A stretch of DNA of 64,000 nt from Pseudoxanthomonas sp. X-1 (GCF_020042665.1 NZ_CP083376.1:4190001-4254000); one strand, 5' to 3'; shown: positions 1 through 12,285, counted from the stretch's first letter. Program-made: numbers and translations. Notes: generated from the letters alone by a model not told the origin.

Positions 1-1548
1 GTCCTCGAACTGGAACTGGCCGGACAGCTGGCCCTGCTTGATCTTGGCCTTCTGGTAGTCGTTGCGGAACACCGAACCGGTGGCCTGCATCATCGACGGG
101 TCGATCTCGCTCATGCCCGGCGGCAGGTTGAGCATCAGGATCGGGAAGTCGCCGCTCATGTCGAAGCCGGCGCCCTGGCGGAAGAAGCCGGCGGTGGACA
201 TGGTGTTGCTGGAGCCGTACGGGCTGTCCGGGCGCGACTCGGCGCTGGAGTCGTGGTAGTCGAAGTTCAGGCTGAAGCTGTCGGTCACGCGCCAGTCGAC
301 GTTGAAGCCCAGCGACTTGTTCTCATGCACCACGGCGGTCTTGGACGCGCCCATGGCCAGGTCCGAGCAGCCCGGGTCGGTCGCGCCGCCCGGATAGACG
401 CGCGGCGTGCAGCCGTAGGTCTCGTGATAGGTCAGCGGCGAGGAACCGGAGCCATCGGTCCACGAACTCTGGTCCGGCGTGAAGTTGAACCACACCGACA
501 TGTCGTTGCGCGCCGACTGGATCTTGTTTTCCGAGTAGGTGTAGTCGAGCGTGGCGGTCAGGTTGTCGGTGGGCGCGAACTGGAAGGCCAGCTGGCCGTT
601 GGTGCGCTGGCGATGCACCGAATTGACCGAGTAGCCCAGGCTCTGCGGCATCGAATACACATCGTTCGGGCCCGGACGGTTGGTGACGTTGGGCGAGGCG
701 GCCAGCGCGCCGTTCGGGCCGCCCACGCCGTTGGCCTGCGGGGTATCGATGTAGGTCTGCCAGCCGTTGCCCGGCGCGACCTGGGCCAGGGCCGACCCGG
801 ACTCGCGGTCCTGGCGGCTGGCGCTCAGCGAGACGCCGAAGCGGTTGTCGGCCCAGGTGTTGCTGAAGATGCCGGAGATTTCCGGCGTGACGCTTTTGCC
901 CTCGTAATGGCCCGGCAGATCGTCGTCGGAGGTGTCCACCACGCCCTTGACGCCGGCGCTGGCGTGGAAGCCCGGGTTCTCCAGCGGACGGGCGGTCTTG
1001 ATGTTGATCGTGGCGCCGATGCCGCCGGCCGGGGTGCTGGCGCGGCTGGTCTTATAGACCTCCACCGCCGAGATCGCCTCGGAGGCCAGGTCGGAGAACT
1101 CGAACGCGCGGCCGCCGGTGGCGGTCGGCATCTGGCGGCCGTTGAGCAGCACCAGGTTGAAGTCCGGCCCGACGCCGCGCACGGTGACCTTGGAGCCTTC
1201 GCCGTTGCTGCGGTCGATGGACACGCCGGTGATGCGCTGCAGGGACTCGGCCAGGTTGGTGTCCGGGAACTTGCCCATGTCCTCGGCGACGATGCCGTCG
1301 ACCACGCCCTGCGAATCGCGCTTGAGGTTGGCCGAGGACATCATGCTCTGGCGGATGCCCTTGACCTGCACCGCATCCAGGTTGGTGGCATCGGTACTGG
1401 ATTGCGCGCTGGCATTGCCCGGCGTGGCCTGTGCGGCCGAACCGCCGGACGGTTCCGGCGCCGTCTGCGCGGCGGCCGTCGTGGACAACGCGACCAGCAT
1501 CGCCGACACCAGCAACTGCCGACGCGGCATGGCAACCATGTGCTTCAT
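1..1548 (-). CDS. TonB-dependent receptor, N-terminal 516 residues (cut by window edge)
   Basis: Outer-membrane receptor that imports a ligand using TonB energy. The ATG at 1546-1548 opens a signal peptide (MKHMVAMPRRQLLVSAML, cleaved near AAAQ), followed by a TonB-box/plug region with NLDAVQVKGIRQS, the plug motif FPDTNLAESLQRITGVSIDR and VTVRGVGPDFNLVLLNGR. The rest seen here is beta-barrel. The C-terminus lies left of position 1. The sequence style (VTVRGVGPDFNLVLLNGRQMP) matches the large carbohydrate-type receptors common in Xanthomonadaceae; the substrate cannot be read from the sequence. A perfect 16-bp palindrome about 90 bp upstream could be its operator. It stands alone on the minus strand, and the UPF0114 gene upstream is separately placed. 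Family call is firm; ligand unknown. Confidence 0.93.
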   Translation of the reverse strand, partial: MKHMVAMPRRQLLVSAMLVALSTTAAAQTAPEPSGGSAAQATPGNASAQSSTDATNLDAVQVKGIRQSMMSSANLKRDSQGVVDGIVAEDMGKFPDTNLAESLQRITGVSIDRSNGEGSKVTVRGVGPDFNLVLLNGRQMPTATGGRAFEFSDLASEAISAVEVYKTSRASTPAGGIGATINIKTARPLENPGFHASAGVKGVVDTSDDDLPGHYEGKSVTPEISGIFSNTWADNRFGVSLSASRQDRESGSALAQVAPGNGWQTYIDTPQANGVGGPNGALAASPNVTNRPGPNDVYSMPQSLGYSVNSVHRQRTNGQLAFQFAPTDNLTATLDYTYSENKIQSARNDMSVWFNFTPDQSSWTDGSGSSPLTYHETYGCTPRVYPGGATDPGCSDLAMGASKTAVVHENKSLGFNVDWRVTDSFSLNFDYHDSSAESRPDSPYGSSNTMSTAGFFRQGAGFDMSGDFPILMLNLPPGMSEIDPSMMQATGSVFRNDYQKAKIKQGQLSGQFQFED

Positions 1549-1637
1549 AAGACCCTCCCCAGGCACGAAATGACAAACGCCGCGCTAGCCCCCGATGGAG
1601 GCCCCCTCACGGCAGTGGTGCGCCGTTTTGTCAGAGG

Positions 1638-1653
1638 GTGACAGCGCTGTCAC
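1638..1653. promoter_or_regulatory. 16-bp perfect palindrome upstream of the TonB receptor, LacI-type operator candidate
   Basis: GTGACAGCGCTGTCAC reads the same on both strands. Its core TGACAGCGCTGTCA has the CG-centred symmetry of LacI-family operators and, from memory, resembles the NagQ/NagR boxes described for N-acetylglucosamine genes in gammaproteobacteria including Xanthomonas. It lies 90 bp upstream of the receptor start, within the 285-bp gap between the receptor and the next gene. No other feature was seen in that gap. The regulator itself is not in this window, so the assignment is an inference. Confidence 0.45.
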
Positions 1654-1833
1654 GCCGCATCGCAGCACCGTGCCCGCAGGCCACGCGCCGCCACCGCAGG
1701 TGTCGGCCGATGCGGCTTGCGCCATAAGGCCCTGCGGCGGGGCTGGAAGCGATTACGCATCGCCGCGCTCCGATGACAACGTTGGTCACGCGAGTGACCG
1801 AGGAGACATCGGCGCCCCTCCGCCCCGCCGCCG

Positions 1834-2454
1834 TCAGTGCGCGGGTTTTTGCGCGGCCTGCACGCCCTGCATCAGGCGGTCGGTCCAGGCGATGCCGATG
1901 GCCGAGAGGATGAAGACGCAGTGGATGATGGTCTGCCACAGCACGCCCTGCGGGGTCAGCGTGGAGCAGCCGGTGGTGCCGATGGCGCTGGCCGTGGCGG
2001 CGCTGGCCAGCAGCTCGGGCGAGCAGAACGGCAACCCGCCCAGCGCGCCGGCGGCGATGAAGGTCTTCAGCAGGTGGATCGAGGAGATGCCGATGATCGC
2101 CATCGCCAGCTTGACCTTGAGCACGCTGGCGTTGACGTGGCTGAGCCACTCGGGCTGGTCGGGGTGGCCTTCCAGGCGCAGGCGCGAGACGAAGGTCTCG
2201 TAGCCGCCGACGATCACCATCACCAGCAGGTTGGAGATCATCACCACGTCGATCAGCCCCAGCACGATCAGCATGATCTGCTGTTCGCCCAGGCTGGGCG
2301 CCTCGTGGATCAGGTGCCACAGCTCCTTGCCGAACAGGAACACGTACACGCACTGCGCCAGGATCAGGCCCAGGTACAGCGGCAGCTGCAGCCAGCGCGA
2401 GGCGAAGATCAGGCCGGCGATGGGGTGGAGGCGGGCGGGCGGCTGGGGCGACAT
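1834..2454 (-). CDS. UPF0114 / YqhA-like inner-membrane protein
   Basis: A 206-residue integral membrane protein resembling E. coli YqhA (UPF0114), whose function is not established. Recognisable family stretches are FASRWLQLPLYLGL near the N-terminus, LLVMVIVGGYETFVS in the middle and AIIGISSIHLLKTF before the last segments. Four hydrophobic segments can be seen. Compared with YqhA there is an extra stretch of about 30 residues (GGLPFCSPELLASAATASAIG) between the third segment and the last one, probably a periplasmic loop. I chose the ATG at 2452-2454 (MSPQPPARLHP) because the 16 residues of the longer frame up to 2502 are charged and unlike the family. No clear partner gene is adjacent. Confidence 0.85.
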   Translation of the reverse strand: MSPQPPARLHPIAGLIFASRWLQLPLYLGLILAQCVYVFLFGKELWHLIHEAPSLGEQQIMLIVLGLIDVVMISNLLVMVIVGGYETFVSRLRLEGHPDQPEWLSHVNASVLKVKLAMAIIGISSIHLLKTFIAAGALGGLPFCSPELLASAATASAIGTTGCSTLTPQGVLWQTIIHCVFILSAIGIAWTDRLMQGVQAAQKPAH

Positions 2455-2566
2455 GGCGGAACGGTTCGTCTCGTGGGCGCGGCAGCGTAGCCATGCCGCC
2501 ATGACACTGCCAAGCGAAGCCGCGCCGTAGACTCGCCTTCTTTCAGCACTGTAAGGAACCGGCGCG

Positions 2567-3259
2567 ATGATCGACCTCTATTACTGGCCCACGCCCAACG
2601 GACACAAGATCACCCTGTTCCTGGAAGAGGCCGGGCTGGACTACACGATCAAGCCGGTGAACATCGGCGCCGGGGATCAGTTCGTCGCCGACTTCCTGGC
2701 CATCTCGCCCAACAACAAGATGCCGGCCATCGTCGACCACACCCCGGCCGACGGCGGCGCGCCGCAGAGCGTGTTCGAATCCGGCGCGATCCTGCTGTAC
2801 CTGGCCGAGAAGACCGGCGCCTTCCTGCCGGCGCAGGCGCGCGCGCGGATCGAGGCGCTGGAATGGCTGTTCTGGCAGGTGGGCGGGCTGGGGCCGATGC
2901 TCGGCCAGAACCACCACTTCAACCAGTACGCGCCGGAGAAGATCCCCTACGCCATGGACCGCTACACCAACGAGACCCGGCGCCTGTACGGCGTGCTGGA
3001 CAAGCGCCTGGACGGCCGCGATTTCCTTGCCGGGGACTATTCCATCGCCGACATGGCGGCCTATCCGTGGATCGTGCCGCACGCCAAGCAGAAGATGGAT
3101 CTGGTGGACTTCCCCAACATGGCGCGCTGGTTCGACGCCATCAGCCAGCGTCCGGCGACCGCGCGCGCCTACGCCCTGGGCCCGCAGGTCAATCCCGCCC
3201 TGGGCGAACCGCTGACCGAAGAACAGCGCCGGCACATGTTCGGCCAGCCGCCGCGGTAA
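2567..3259 (+). CDS. Glutathione S-transferase, YfcG/Nu-class type
   Basis: A 230-residue soluble GST. The N-terminal thioredoxin-like domain begins MIDLYYWPTPNGHKITLFLEE and carries the cis-proline loop SPNNKMPAIVD and the gamma-glutamyl-binding ESGAILLYLAEK. The C-terminal helical domain follows (about residues 88-230), with the N-capping stretch DYSIADMAAYPWI. The N-terminal pattern PTPNGHKI is that of YfcG/YghU-like Nu-class enzymes, which act as disulfide-bond reductases or organic peroxide reductases with two glutathiones. A palindromic repeat follows 29 bp after its stop. Specific substrate cannot be inferred. Confidence 0.93.
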   Translation: MIDLYYWPTPNGHKITLFLEEAGLDYTIKPVNIGAGDQFVADFLAISPNNKMPAIVDHTPADGGAPQSVFESGAILLYLAEKTGAFLPAQARARIEALEWLFWQVGGLGPMLGQNHHFNQYAPEKIPYAMDRYTNETRRLYGVLDKRLDGRDFLAGDYSIADMAAYPWIVPHAKQKMDLVDFPNMARWFDAISQRPATARAYALGPQVNPALGEPLTEEQRRHMFGQPPR

Positions 3260-3287
3260 GCGCCTGCCGGGTGGAGGCTGCCTGCTC

Positions 3288-5619
<2,332 letters not shown>

Positions 5620-5639
5620 AGGCTTCGAGCCACTGCTCC

Positions 5640-5810
5640 GCCCTCTCCCTCTCGCCGCAGGCGAAGGGGAGCTGCAAGTCGCGACTGGCGACTGAGGGGA
5701 TGGAGTGCTGTTGCTCTTCGCTTCGGCGCCTTCCCGGGGAAAGCCCCAACCCTCCCCTCAATCGCTAGCCGCGATTTCGAGTCCCCTGCGTGATGCGCGA
5801 GGGAGAGGGC
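5640..5810. repeat. Intergenic palindromic repeat, family 2, copy A
   Basis: About 171 bp bounded by perfect 12-bp inverted ends, GCCCTCTCCCTC and GAGGGAGAGGGC. Inside are CTTCGGCGCCTTCCCGGGG and AAGCCCCAACCCTCCCCTCAA followed by TCGCTAGCCGCGATTTCGAG. A second copy lies in inverted orientation at about 42596-42746. It fills the gap between the DPP IV and DUF885 genes. No coding potential is visible. Confidence 0.7.
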
Positions 5811-5877
5811 CTATGGTTGCCTCCCTGCGCTGCAATGCGTAGCGTCGCCGCACCCTCCCTGCTGCCAGGTGTCGTCC

Positions 5878-7668
5878 ATGATCAAGCCGCTGGTGTTCGC
5901 CCTTGCCCTGGCGCTGTGCGCGCCGCTGCCCGGCGTGGCGGCCGAGGCGACCTCGCCGGCCGCGCCGGCCTGGGTCGCGCGCAGCAACACCTATGCCGAG
6001 GCGCTGCTGGAGGCGCAGGCAGCCTTCATGCCCGAGATGGCCAGCCAGGTGGGCCTGTCGGCCTACGACGCCCAGGTGGCCGACTTGGGGCCCAACCAGC
6101 CGGCGCGCTACCGCGCGGCGATGACCGCCGCGCGCGGCAAGCTGGAGGCCGCGCTGCAGACCGAACGCGATGCCAACGTGCGCCAGGACCTGCAGATCCT
6201 GCTGCATGCGGTGGACATGGAGCTCCAGGGCAGCCAGCTCAACGAGGACCTGCTGCTGCCTTGGGTCGACGCGCCGCAGTCGGTGTTCAACGGCATCAAC
6301 AACCTGCTCTCCGACCAGGTGCCGCCCGCGCGCCGGGCCAAGGCGCTGGACCGGCTGAAGGCCTACGTGGGCCTGACCCCGGGCAGCACGCCGTTCACCA
6401 CGCTCGCGCGCCAGCGCTACGAGGAGAAGCTGGCCAACCCGGCGCTGCTGCCGCCGACCAGGCTCGAGGTCGAGCGCGCCCTGTCCAACGTGGACACCTA
6501 CATCGACGGCATCCGCGAGCTGTTCGTCGAGTACAAGATCGCCGGCGCCGAGCCGGCGCTGGCGCGCATGGCCGCCGAGCTCAAGGCCTACGCCGACTGG
6601 ACCCGTAGCACCGTGCTGCCCAAGGCGCGCACCGACACGCGCCTGCCGCCGCAGCTGTACGCCTTCCAGCTCAAGCAGGTCGGCATCGACATCGATCCGC
6701 AGCAGCTGATGCAGCGCGCGCAGGTGGAGTTCATGGAGACCCGCGCGGCCATGCAGCAGCTGGCGCCGCAGGTGGCCAAGGCGCAGGGGCTGCGCGACAC
6801 CGACTACCGCGCGGTGGTCAAGGCGCTCAAGCGCGGCACCATCGCCAACGACCAACTGGAGGCGCACTACCGCGATGTGATCGACCGGATCGACCCGATC
6901 ATGAAGCGCGAGCGCATCGTCACCGTGCCCAAGCGGCCGCTGCAGATGCGGCTGGGCTCGGCCGCCGAGAGCGCCGCCTCGCCCGCGCCGCACTACCTGC
7001 CGCCGCCGCTGGTGGGCAACACCGGCCAGCAGGGCCAGTTCGTGCTGCCCATCGGTAACCCGTCGGCCGATGGCCAGGACGCCGGCAGCCGCTACGACGA
7101 TTTCAACTTCGCCGCCGCGGCCTGGACGCTGAGCGCGCACGAGGGCCGCCCGGGCCACGACCTGCAGTTCGCCGCGATGGTCGAACGCGGCCTGTCGCTG
7201 GCGCGCACGCTGTTCGCGTTCAACTCGGTCAACGTCGAGGGCTGGGCGCTGTACGCCGAGGCCGAGATGGTGCCTTACGAGCCGGCCGAGGGGCAGATGA
7301 TCGCGCTGCAGTTCCGCCTGCTGCGCGCGGCGCGCGCGATGCTGGACCCGATGCTCAACCTGGGCCTTATCGACCGCGAGCGCGCGCGCCTGGTGCTGGA
7401 GAACGACGTGGGCCTGTCGCCGGCGATGGCGCGCCAGGAGCTGGACCGCTACACCTTCAACGCACCCGGCCAGGCCGGCAGCTACTTCTACGGCTACAGC
7501 CGGATCCTGGAGCTGCGCATGCAGACCGAACTGGCGCTGGGGCCAAAGTTCGACCGGCAGGCGTTCAACGACTTCCTGCTCGACCAGGGCCTGCTGCCGC
7601 CCGATCAGCTGGCCGAGGCGGTGCGCACGCAGTTCGTTCCGCGGTACGCGGACAAGGCCGCGCCGTGA
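5878..7668 (+). CDS. Exported DUF885 family protein, putative metallopeptidase-like
   Basis: A 596-residue protein with a signal peptide (MIKPLVFALALALCAPLPGVAAEA) and the DUF885 core. The most distinctive stretch is LSAHEGRPGHDLQFA, the HExxPGH pattern shared by this family, which resembles a zinc site, with a likely Glu ligand in ALYAEAEM about 35 residues on. No member's reaction is known to me with confidence; peptidase activity is inferred from the motif. I chose the ATG at 5878 because an AGG lies 8 nt upstream; a GTG at 5869 is in frame. The next gene starts inside its stop codon, so the two are probably translated together. Confidence 0.88.
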   Translation: MIKPLVFALALALCAPLPGVAAEATSPAAPAWVARSNTYAEALLEAQAAFMPEMASQVGLSAYDAQVADLGPNQPARYRAAMTAARGKLEAALQTERDANVRQDLQILLHAVDMELQGSQLNEDLLLPWVDAPQSVFNGINNLLSDQVPPARRAKALDRLKAYVGLTPGSTPFTTLARQRYEEKLANPALLPPTRLEVERALSNVDTYIDGIRELFVEYKIAGAEPALARMAAELKAYADWTRSTVLPKARTDTRLPPQLYAFQLKQVGIDIDPQQLMQRAQVEFMETRAAMQQLAPQVAKAQGLRDTDYRAVVKALKRGTIANDQLEAHYRDVIDRIDPIMKRERIVTVPKRPLQMRLGSAAESAASPAPHYLPPPLVGNTGQQGQFVLPIGNPSADGQDAGSRYDDFNFAAAAWTLSAHEGRPGHDLQFAAMVERGLSLARTLFAFNSVNVEGWALYAEAEMVPYEPAEGQMIALQFRLLRAARAMLDPMLNLGLIDRERARLVLENDVGLSPAMARQELDRYTFNAPGQAGSYFYGYSRILELRMQTELALGPKFDRQAFNDFLLDQGLLPPDQLAEAVRTQFVPRYADKAAP

Positions 7669-8033
7669 AGCCGCCGGTCGTGCGCCGCGTGGTCGCCAAC
7701 CTGGTCACCTCCGACCCGGCCGGGCTGGCGGCGTTCTATCGGACGGTGTTCGATCTGGAGATCGCGATGGACCATGGCTGGATCGTCACCCTGGCCAGCG
7801 ACGCGGCGACCATGACGCCCCAGGTCTCGCTGGCCAGCGAAGGCGGCAGCGGCGCGCCGGTGCCGCAGCTGTCGATCGAGGTGGACGATGTGGCCGGCGC
7901 CTATGCGCGGGTGCAGGCCCTGGGTGCGCCGGTCGCGTATCCGCTGACCGACGAGCCCTGGGGCGTGCGGCGCTTCTTCGTGCGCGATCCGGCCGGACAC
8001 CTGCTCAACGTGCTGGCGCACCTTCCGCGCTAG
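7665..8033 (+). CDS. VOC (glyoxalase/bleomycin-resistance fold) family protein
   Basis: A 122-residue protein of two beta-alpha-beta-beta-beta units. Family marks are RRVVANLVTSDPAGLAAFY at the N-terminus, LSIEVDDVAGAY in the middle and VRDPAGHLLNVLAHL at the end. The usual His and Glu metal ligands are not in place: the first-strand position is Asn in VANLV and the last is Asn in LLNVL. It may therefore bind ligand without the standard metal site. The GTG start at 7665 overlaps the TGA of the DUF885 gene (GTGA), a sign of translational coupling. Substrate unknown. Confidence 0.85.
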   Translation: MKPPVVRRVVANLVTSDPAGLAAFYRTVFDLEIAMDHGWIVTLASDAATMTPQVSLASEGGSGAPVPQLSIEVDDVAGAYARVQALGAPVAYPLTDEPWGVRRFFVRDPAGHLLNVLAHLPR

Positions 8034-8042
8034 GGCCTTGGG

Positions 8043-8495
8043 TCAGGGCGTGGCGGGCGCCATCTCGGCCGCGTGCTCGGCGCCCGGCGGGACGTAGATC
8101 GCCACGCCGTTGGCCTGCTTCTGCTGGGTGGGAATGCCGATGCCGATCCCGCCGCCGACGTGGCCGCCATAGCTGCCGCCGCCGACCGACAGGCCCACCG
8201 GCGAGCGCCCGCCGGCGCCGGCGCCGATCAGCACCACGCCATTGGCGCCGAGCTTGGCGGCCTCGTTCTTGAGCCGGCGCATGGCCGCGTCGGTCTGGCC
8301 CTGGGTGCCGAAGCCGACCGCGCTCTGCGCCTCGAGCTGGGCGATCTGCACCGCGCCGGGCGGCACGGCGGTGTAGACGCGCACGGTGGCCGGGTCCACC
8401 GGCGGGCGGGGCGAGGACAGCATCACCTTGGTGGTGCCGGCGCAGGCGGCCAGGCTGAGCAGCAGCGGGGCGAGGAACAGGGCGCGCTTGGACAT
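8043..8495 (-). CDS. Small lipoprotein with Gly-rich tail, RcsF/DUF4156-like pattern
   Basis: A 150-residue predicted lipoprotein. The signal MSKRALFLAPLLLSLAAC ends in a lipobox (LAAC), which anchors it to a membrane. The mature part contains VRVYTAVPPGAVQIAQLEAQS and then DAAMRRLKNEAAKLGANGVVL, a pattern reminiscent of the compact RcsF/DUF4156 fold in which a small domain presents a loop in the periplasm. The tail (about residues 100-140) is rich in glycine (VGGGSYGGHVGGGIGIGI). I chose the ATG at 8493-8495 for the lipobox. It diverges from the broken bestrophin gene. Function is not known. Confidence 0.82.
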   Translation of the reverse strand: MSKRALFLAPLLLSLAACAGTTKVMLSSPRPPVDPATVRVYTAVPPGAVQIAQLEAQSAVGFGTQGQTDAAMRRLKNEAAKLGANGVVLIGAGAGGRSPVGLSVGGGSYGGHVGGGIGIGIPTQQKQANGVAIYVPPGAEHAAEMAPATP

Positions 8496-8642
8496 GGTCG
8501 AAACTCCGGCAATGGGCGAGGACGGCCCTCCAGGCCGGCATGATCCACGGCGCGCGCTGAACCGCAACGTCCCAGGCGGCGCGTGGCGCCGCGCGGGCGT
8601 CGGGGCGATCATGGCCTGTCCGGTTTTCCTGTCCCCCTTCGC

Positions 8643-9823
8643 ATGATCCTGCGTCCACGCCCCACCACTTGGCAGCTGCTGTACCTGACGCGCGGCTCGA
8701 TCCTGCCGCTGGTGGCGCCGCGGCTGCTGTTCGTCGGCGCGGTGGCGTGCCTGGCGTCGTGGTTCGCCCAGCGGCATCCGCCGGCGTTCGCGCAGATCAC
8801 CGTCGCGCCCTTCACCCTGATCGGCATCGCGCTGTCGCTGTTCCTGGGCTTCCGCAACAGCGCCTGCCACGAGCGCTGGTGGGAAGGCCGCAAGCAGTGG
8901 GGCGCGCTGCTAGTCCACACCCGCGCGCTGGCGCGGCAGACCGACGCCCTGCTGGCGCAGGCGCCGGAGCTGCGCATCGAATTGCTGCGCGCGGCCATCG
9001 GCTTCACGCATGCCCTCAACGCCCGCCTGCGCGGCGGCCAGGTATCGGCCGCGGCCGCGCCCTGGCTGCCGGCCGAGCCGGCCGCCGCCATCGCCGCCGC
9101 GCCCAACCCGACCGACGCGGTGCTGGGCTGGATGAGCCGCCGGCTGGGCCAGGCCCTTCACGATCAGCAGGTCCATCCGCTGCTGTATCCGAGCCTGGCC
9201 GCGCCCGTCGCCGGCCTGGGCGAGGTGCAGGCCGCGTGCGAGCGCATCCACGGCACGCCGCTGCCGTTCGCCTACACGCTGCTGCTGCATCGCACCGCGC
9301 TGCTGTTCTGCACGCTGCTGCCGTTCGGCCTGGCCGGCGATAGGGCCTGCCCTCCACTCCCGAGTAGGCCGCGTTGGCGCTGCAAGGCCGTCAGGTTTGC
9401 GCCGCGTGGCGCAGGCTTGACTGGCCGTCAGGCCAAGCCGCGCGGCGCGAAGATGGCGGCCTTGCAGCGCCAACCCGAAGGGCCGCCCTTGCGCGCACCC
9501 GGGACAGCGTCATTGCTCGGTCGTGGACGGACGTCCACTCCCTCCCGCTTCCTTGCCCCGGGCACGCGCAAGGGCGGCGCGGCCTACTCGGGAGTGGAGG
9601 GCAGGCCCTAGGCTGGGCCACGCCGCTGCTGTCGATGCTGATGGCCTATGCGATGTTCGGCCTGGACGCGCTGGGCGACCAGCTGGAAGACCCTTTCGGC
9701 CGCGCCGACAACGACCTGCCGCTGGACGCGCTGACCCGGACCGTGGAGATCGAGCTGCGGGCGGCGCTGGGCGAGACCGCGCTGCCGGCGCCGCTGCAGC
9801 CGCAACGCTTCGTCCTGACCTGA
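8643..9823 (+). pseudogene. Bestrophin-like (UPF0187) channel gene split by an inverted-repeat insertion
   Basis: The left part (8643-9341) encodes the family N-terminus MILRPRPTTWQLLYLTRGSI, SLFLGFRNSACHERWWEGRK and LLHRTALLFCTLLPFGLAGD. The right part (9608-9823) resumes, in a different frame, with LGWATPLLSMLMAYAMFGLD and ALGDQLEDPFGRADNDLPLD. These are consecutive blocks in intact bestrophin-family proteins, which are pentameric anion or sodium channels. Between them sits the 270-bp element at 9341-9610. Translation from 8643 would continue into the element and stop at 9611, replacing the last conserved segments with about 90 unrelated residues. The gene is therefore very probably inactive. 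The conserved parts show no other damage, so the insertion looks recent. Confidence 0.88.
9341..9610. mobile_element. 270-bp MITE-like element with 33-bp perfect terminal inverted repeats
   Basis: The ends, 9341-9373 and 9578-9610, are perfect inverted repeats of 33 bp beginning TAGGGCCTGCCCTCCACTCC. Inside are two further stems: 9374-9390 (TTGGCGCTGCAAGGCCG) pairs perfectly with 9457-9473, and 9482-9503 pairs with 9557-9578 with two mismatches. Together they would form a three-armed cruciform or RNA. It has no transposase and no convincing gene. A TA at each end could be the target duplication, but simple removal does not restore the bestrophin frame exactly (the right-hand frame needs a net insertion of 3n+2 bases), so a small change accompanied insertion. 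No second copy is in the window. Confidence 0.85.
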
Positions 9824-9879
9824 TCGCCCCCACGCCGCGCCGGTCCGCGCGGCGCGGGGGCGTATCCTTGTCGGGTTGA

Positions 9880-10890
<1,011 letters not shown>

Positions 10891-10894
10891 CGCC

Positions 10895-11242
10895 ATGAGC
10901 GCCGGCATGGCCCTGCAGGCGCTGCTCGGCCTGCCCCTGGTCTGCGCCACCGCGTTCGCACTGCTGGTGGCGCTGATCGCCCCGCGCGTGCCTGGCCGTG
11001 CGCTGGTGCGCTGGGGCGCGGCGCTGATGCTGCTCGGTCAGGTGGGCGCGCTGGGCGTGAGCGTGGGCCAGACCCTGCTGCTGCAGCGCACCCTGGCCGG
11101 CGGCGGCAGCCTGCAGCACGCCGGCGTGGTGATCGGCGTGATCCACATGGGCCTGGGCGTGATCGCGGTGGTGGGCCTGTGCCTGCTGGCGGTCGGCTTC
11201 CTGCGCACGGCCCGCGCGGCGGCCGGCGCCATGCCGCGTTGA
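10895..11242 (+). CDS. Small hydrophobic membrane protein, function unknown
   Basis: A 115-residue protein with three to four hydrophobic segments: roughly residues 8-28 (LLGLPLVCATAFALLVALIA), 38-58 (WGAALMLLGQVGALGVSVG) and 78-104 (VVIGVIHMGLGVIAVVGLCL). No catalytic motif is visible. It begins 4 bp after the hemB stop, so it is probably expressed from the hemB transcript. I do not recognise the family. Base composition and codon use match the neighbours, which supports a real gene. Confidence 0.65.
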   Translation: MSAGMALQALLGLPLVCATAFALLVALIAPRVPGRALVRWGAALMLLGQVGALGVSVGQTLLLQRTLAGGGSLQHAGVVIGVIHMGLGVIAVVGLCLLAVGFLRTARAAAGAMPR

Positions 11243-11290
11243 AGCCCGGCATGGGACACTAGGCGTTCGTCGTCCCATCCGAGTGCCCGC

Positions 11291-12130
11291 ATGAGTCGTT
11301 ACGCGCTGTTTGGCCGGTCCGTGGCCAAGTCGCCCTCCCCGCAGATCCACGCCGCCTTCGCCCGCCAGACCGGCATCGCGATGGAGTACGTCGGCCTGGA
11401 CGTCGAGCCGGGTGCGCTGCCCGCCGCCCTGGACCTCTTCGCCGCCAGCGGCGGCCGCGGCGCCAACGTCACCGTGCCGCACAAGCAGGCCGCCTTCGCC
11501 GCCTGCACGCGCCTGAGCGAGCGCGCCCGCATCGCCGGCGCGGTCAACACCCTGCGCCTGGAAGAGGGCCAGTGGTACGGCGACAACACCGACGGCGCCG
11601 GCCTGGTGCGCGACCTCACCGGCCGCCACAGCCTGGACCTGCGCGGCCGCCGCGCCCTGCTGCTGGGCGCCGGCGGCGCCGCGCGCGGCGTGGCCCCGGC
11701 GCTGCTGGAAGCCGGCGTGCGCGAGCTGGTCATCGTCAACCGCAGCCCCGAGCGTGCCGACGCCCTGGCCGACGCGCTGGGCGAACCCGGCCGCGCCCAT
11801 ACCCGCTACTGGGAAGACCTGGCCGGCATCGGCGACTTCGAACTGGTCATCAACGCCACCTCGGCCGGCCGCGACGCCGGCGCCCCGCTGTCGCTGCCCT
11901 TCGCCCTGTGCAACGACATGACCGGCGCGGTGGACCTCAACTATGGCGAGGTGGCCATCCCCTTCCTGGCCTGGGCCCGCGCCGCCGGCCTGCGCACCAT
12001 CGTCGACGGGCTAGGCATGCTGGTCGAACAGGCCGCCGAGAGCTTCGAGGTCTGGCACGGCGTGCGCCCCGACACCGACCCGGTCTACGCCCTGCTGCGC
12101 GAGGGCGCCCCGGAACCGGCAACAGCCTGA
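11291..12130 (+). CDS. aroE: Shikimate dehydrogenase (NADP-dependent)
   Basis: A 279-residue enzyme that reduces 3-dehydroshikimate to shikimate on the aromatic amino acid pathway. The N-terminal shikimate-binding domain shows [16 protein letters not shown] with the two substrate-binding serines and NVTVPHK with the catalytic Lys. [13 protein letters not shown] follows with the catalytic Asp. The Rossmann nucleotide loop is GAGGAARGV, and [10 protein letters not shown] after it fits NADP binding. Length is typical. Its stop is followed within about 20 bp by the hexamer tract and structured element copy 1, which therefore lies in its probable 3' UTR. Confidence 0.97.
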   Translation: MSRYALFGRSVAKSPSPQIHAAFARQTGIAMEYVGLDVEPGALPAALDLFAASGGRGANVTVPHKQAAFAACTRLSERARIAGAVNTLRLEEGQWYGDNTDGAGLVRDLTGRHSLDLRGRRALLLGAGGAARGVAPALLEAGVRELVIVNRSPERADALADALGEPGRAHTRYWEDLAGIGDFELVINATSAGRDAGAPLSLPFALCNDMTGAVDLNYGEVAIPFLAWARAAGLRTIVDGLGMLVEQAAESFEVWHGVRPDTDPVYALLREGAPEPATA

Positions 12131-12148
12131 GCCGCCTAGCGTTCGCTT

Positions 12149-12267
<119 letters not shown>

Positions 12268-12285
12268 CAAGAGCTTTTGCTTTAC

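Noticed and set aside
9374..9611. Protein coded by the inserted element
   Set aside because: The frames there are by-products of the nested inverted repeats; residues are Arg/Pro/Gly-rich and lack motifs.
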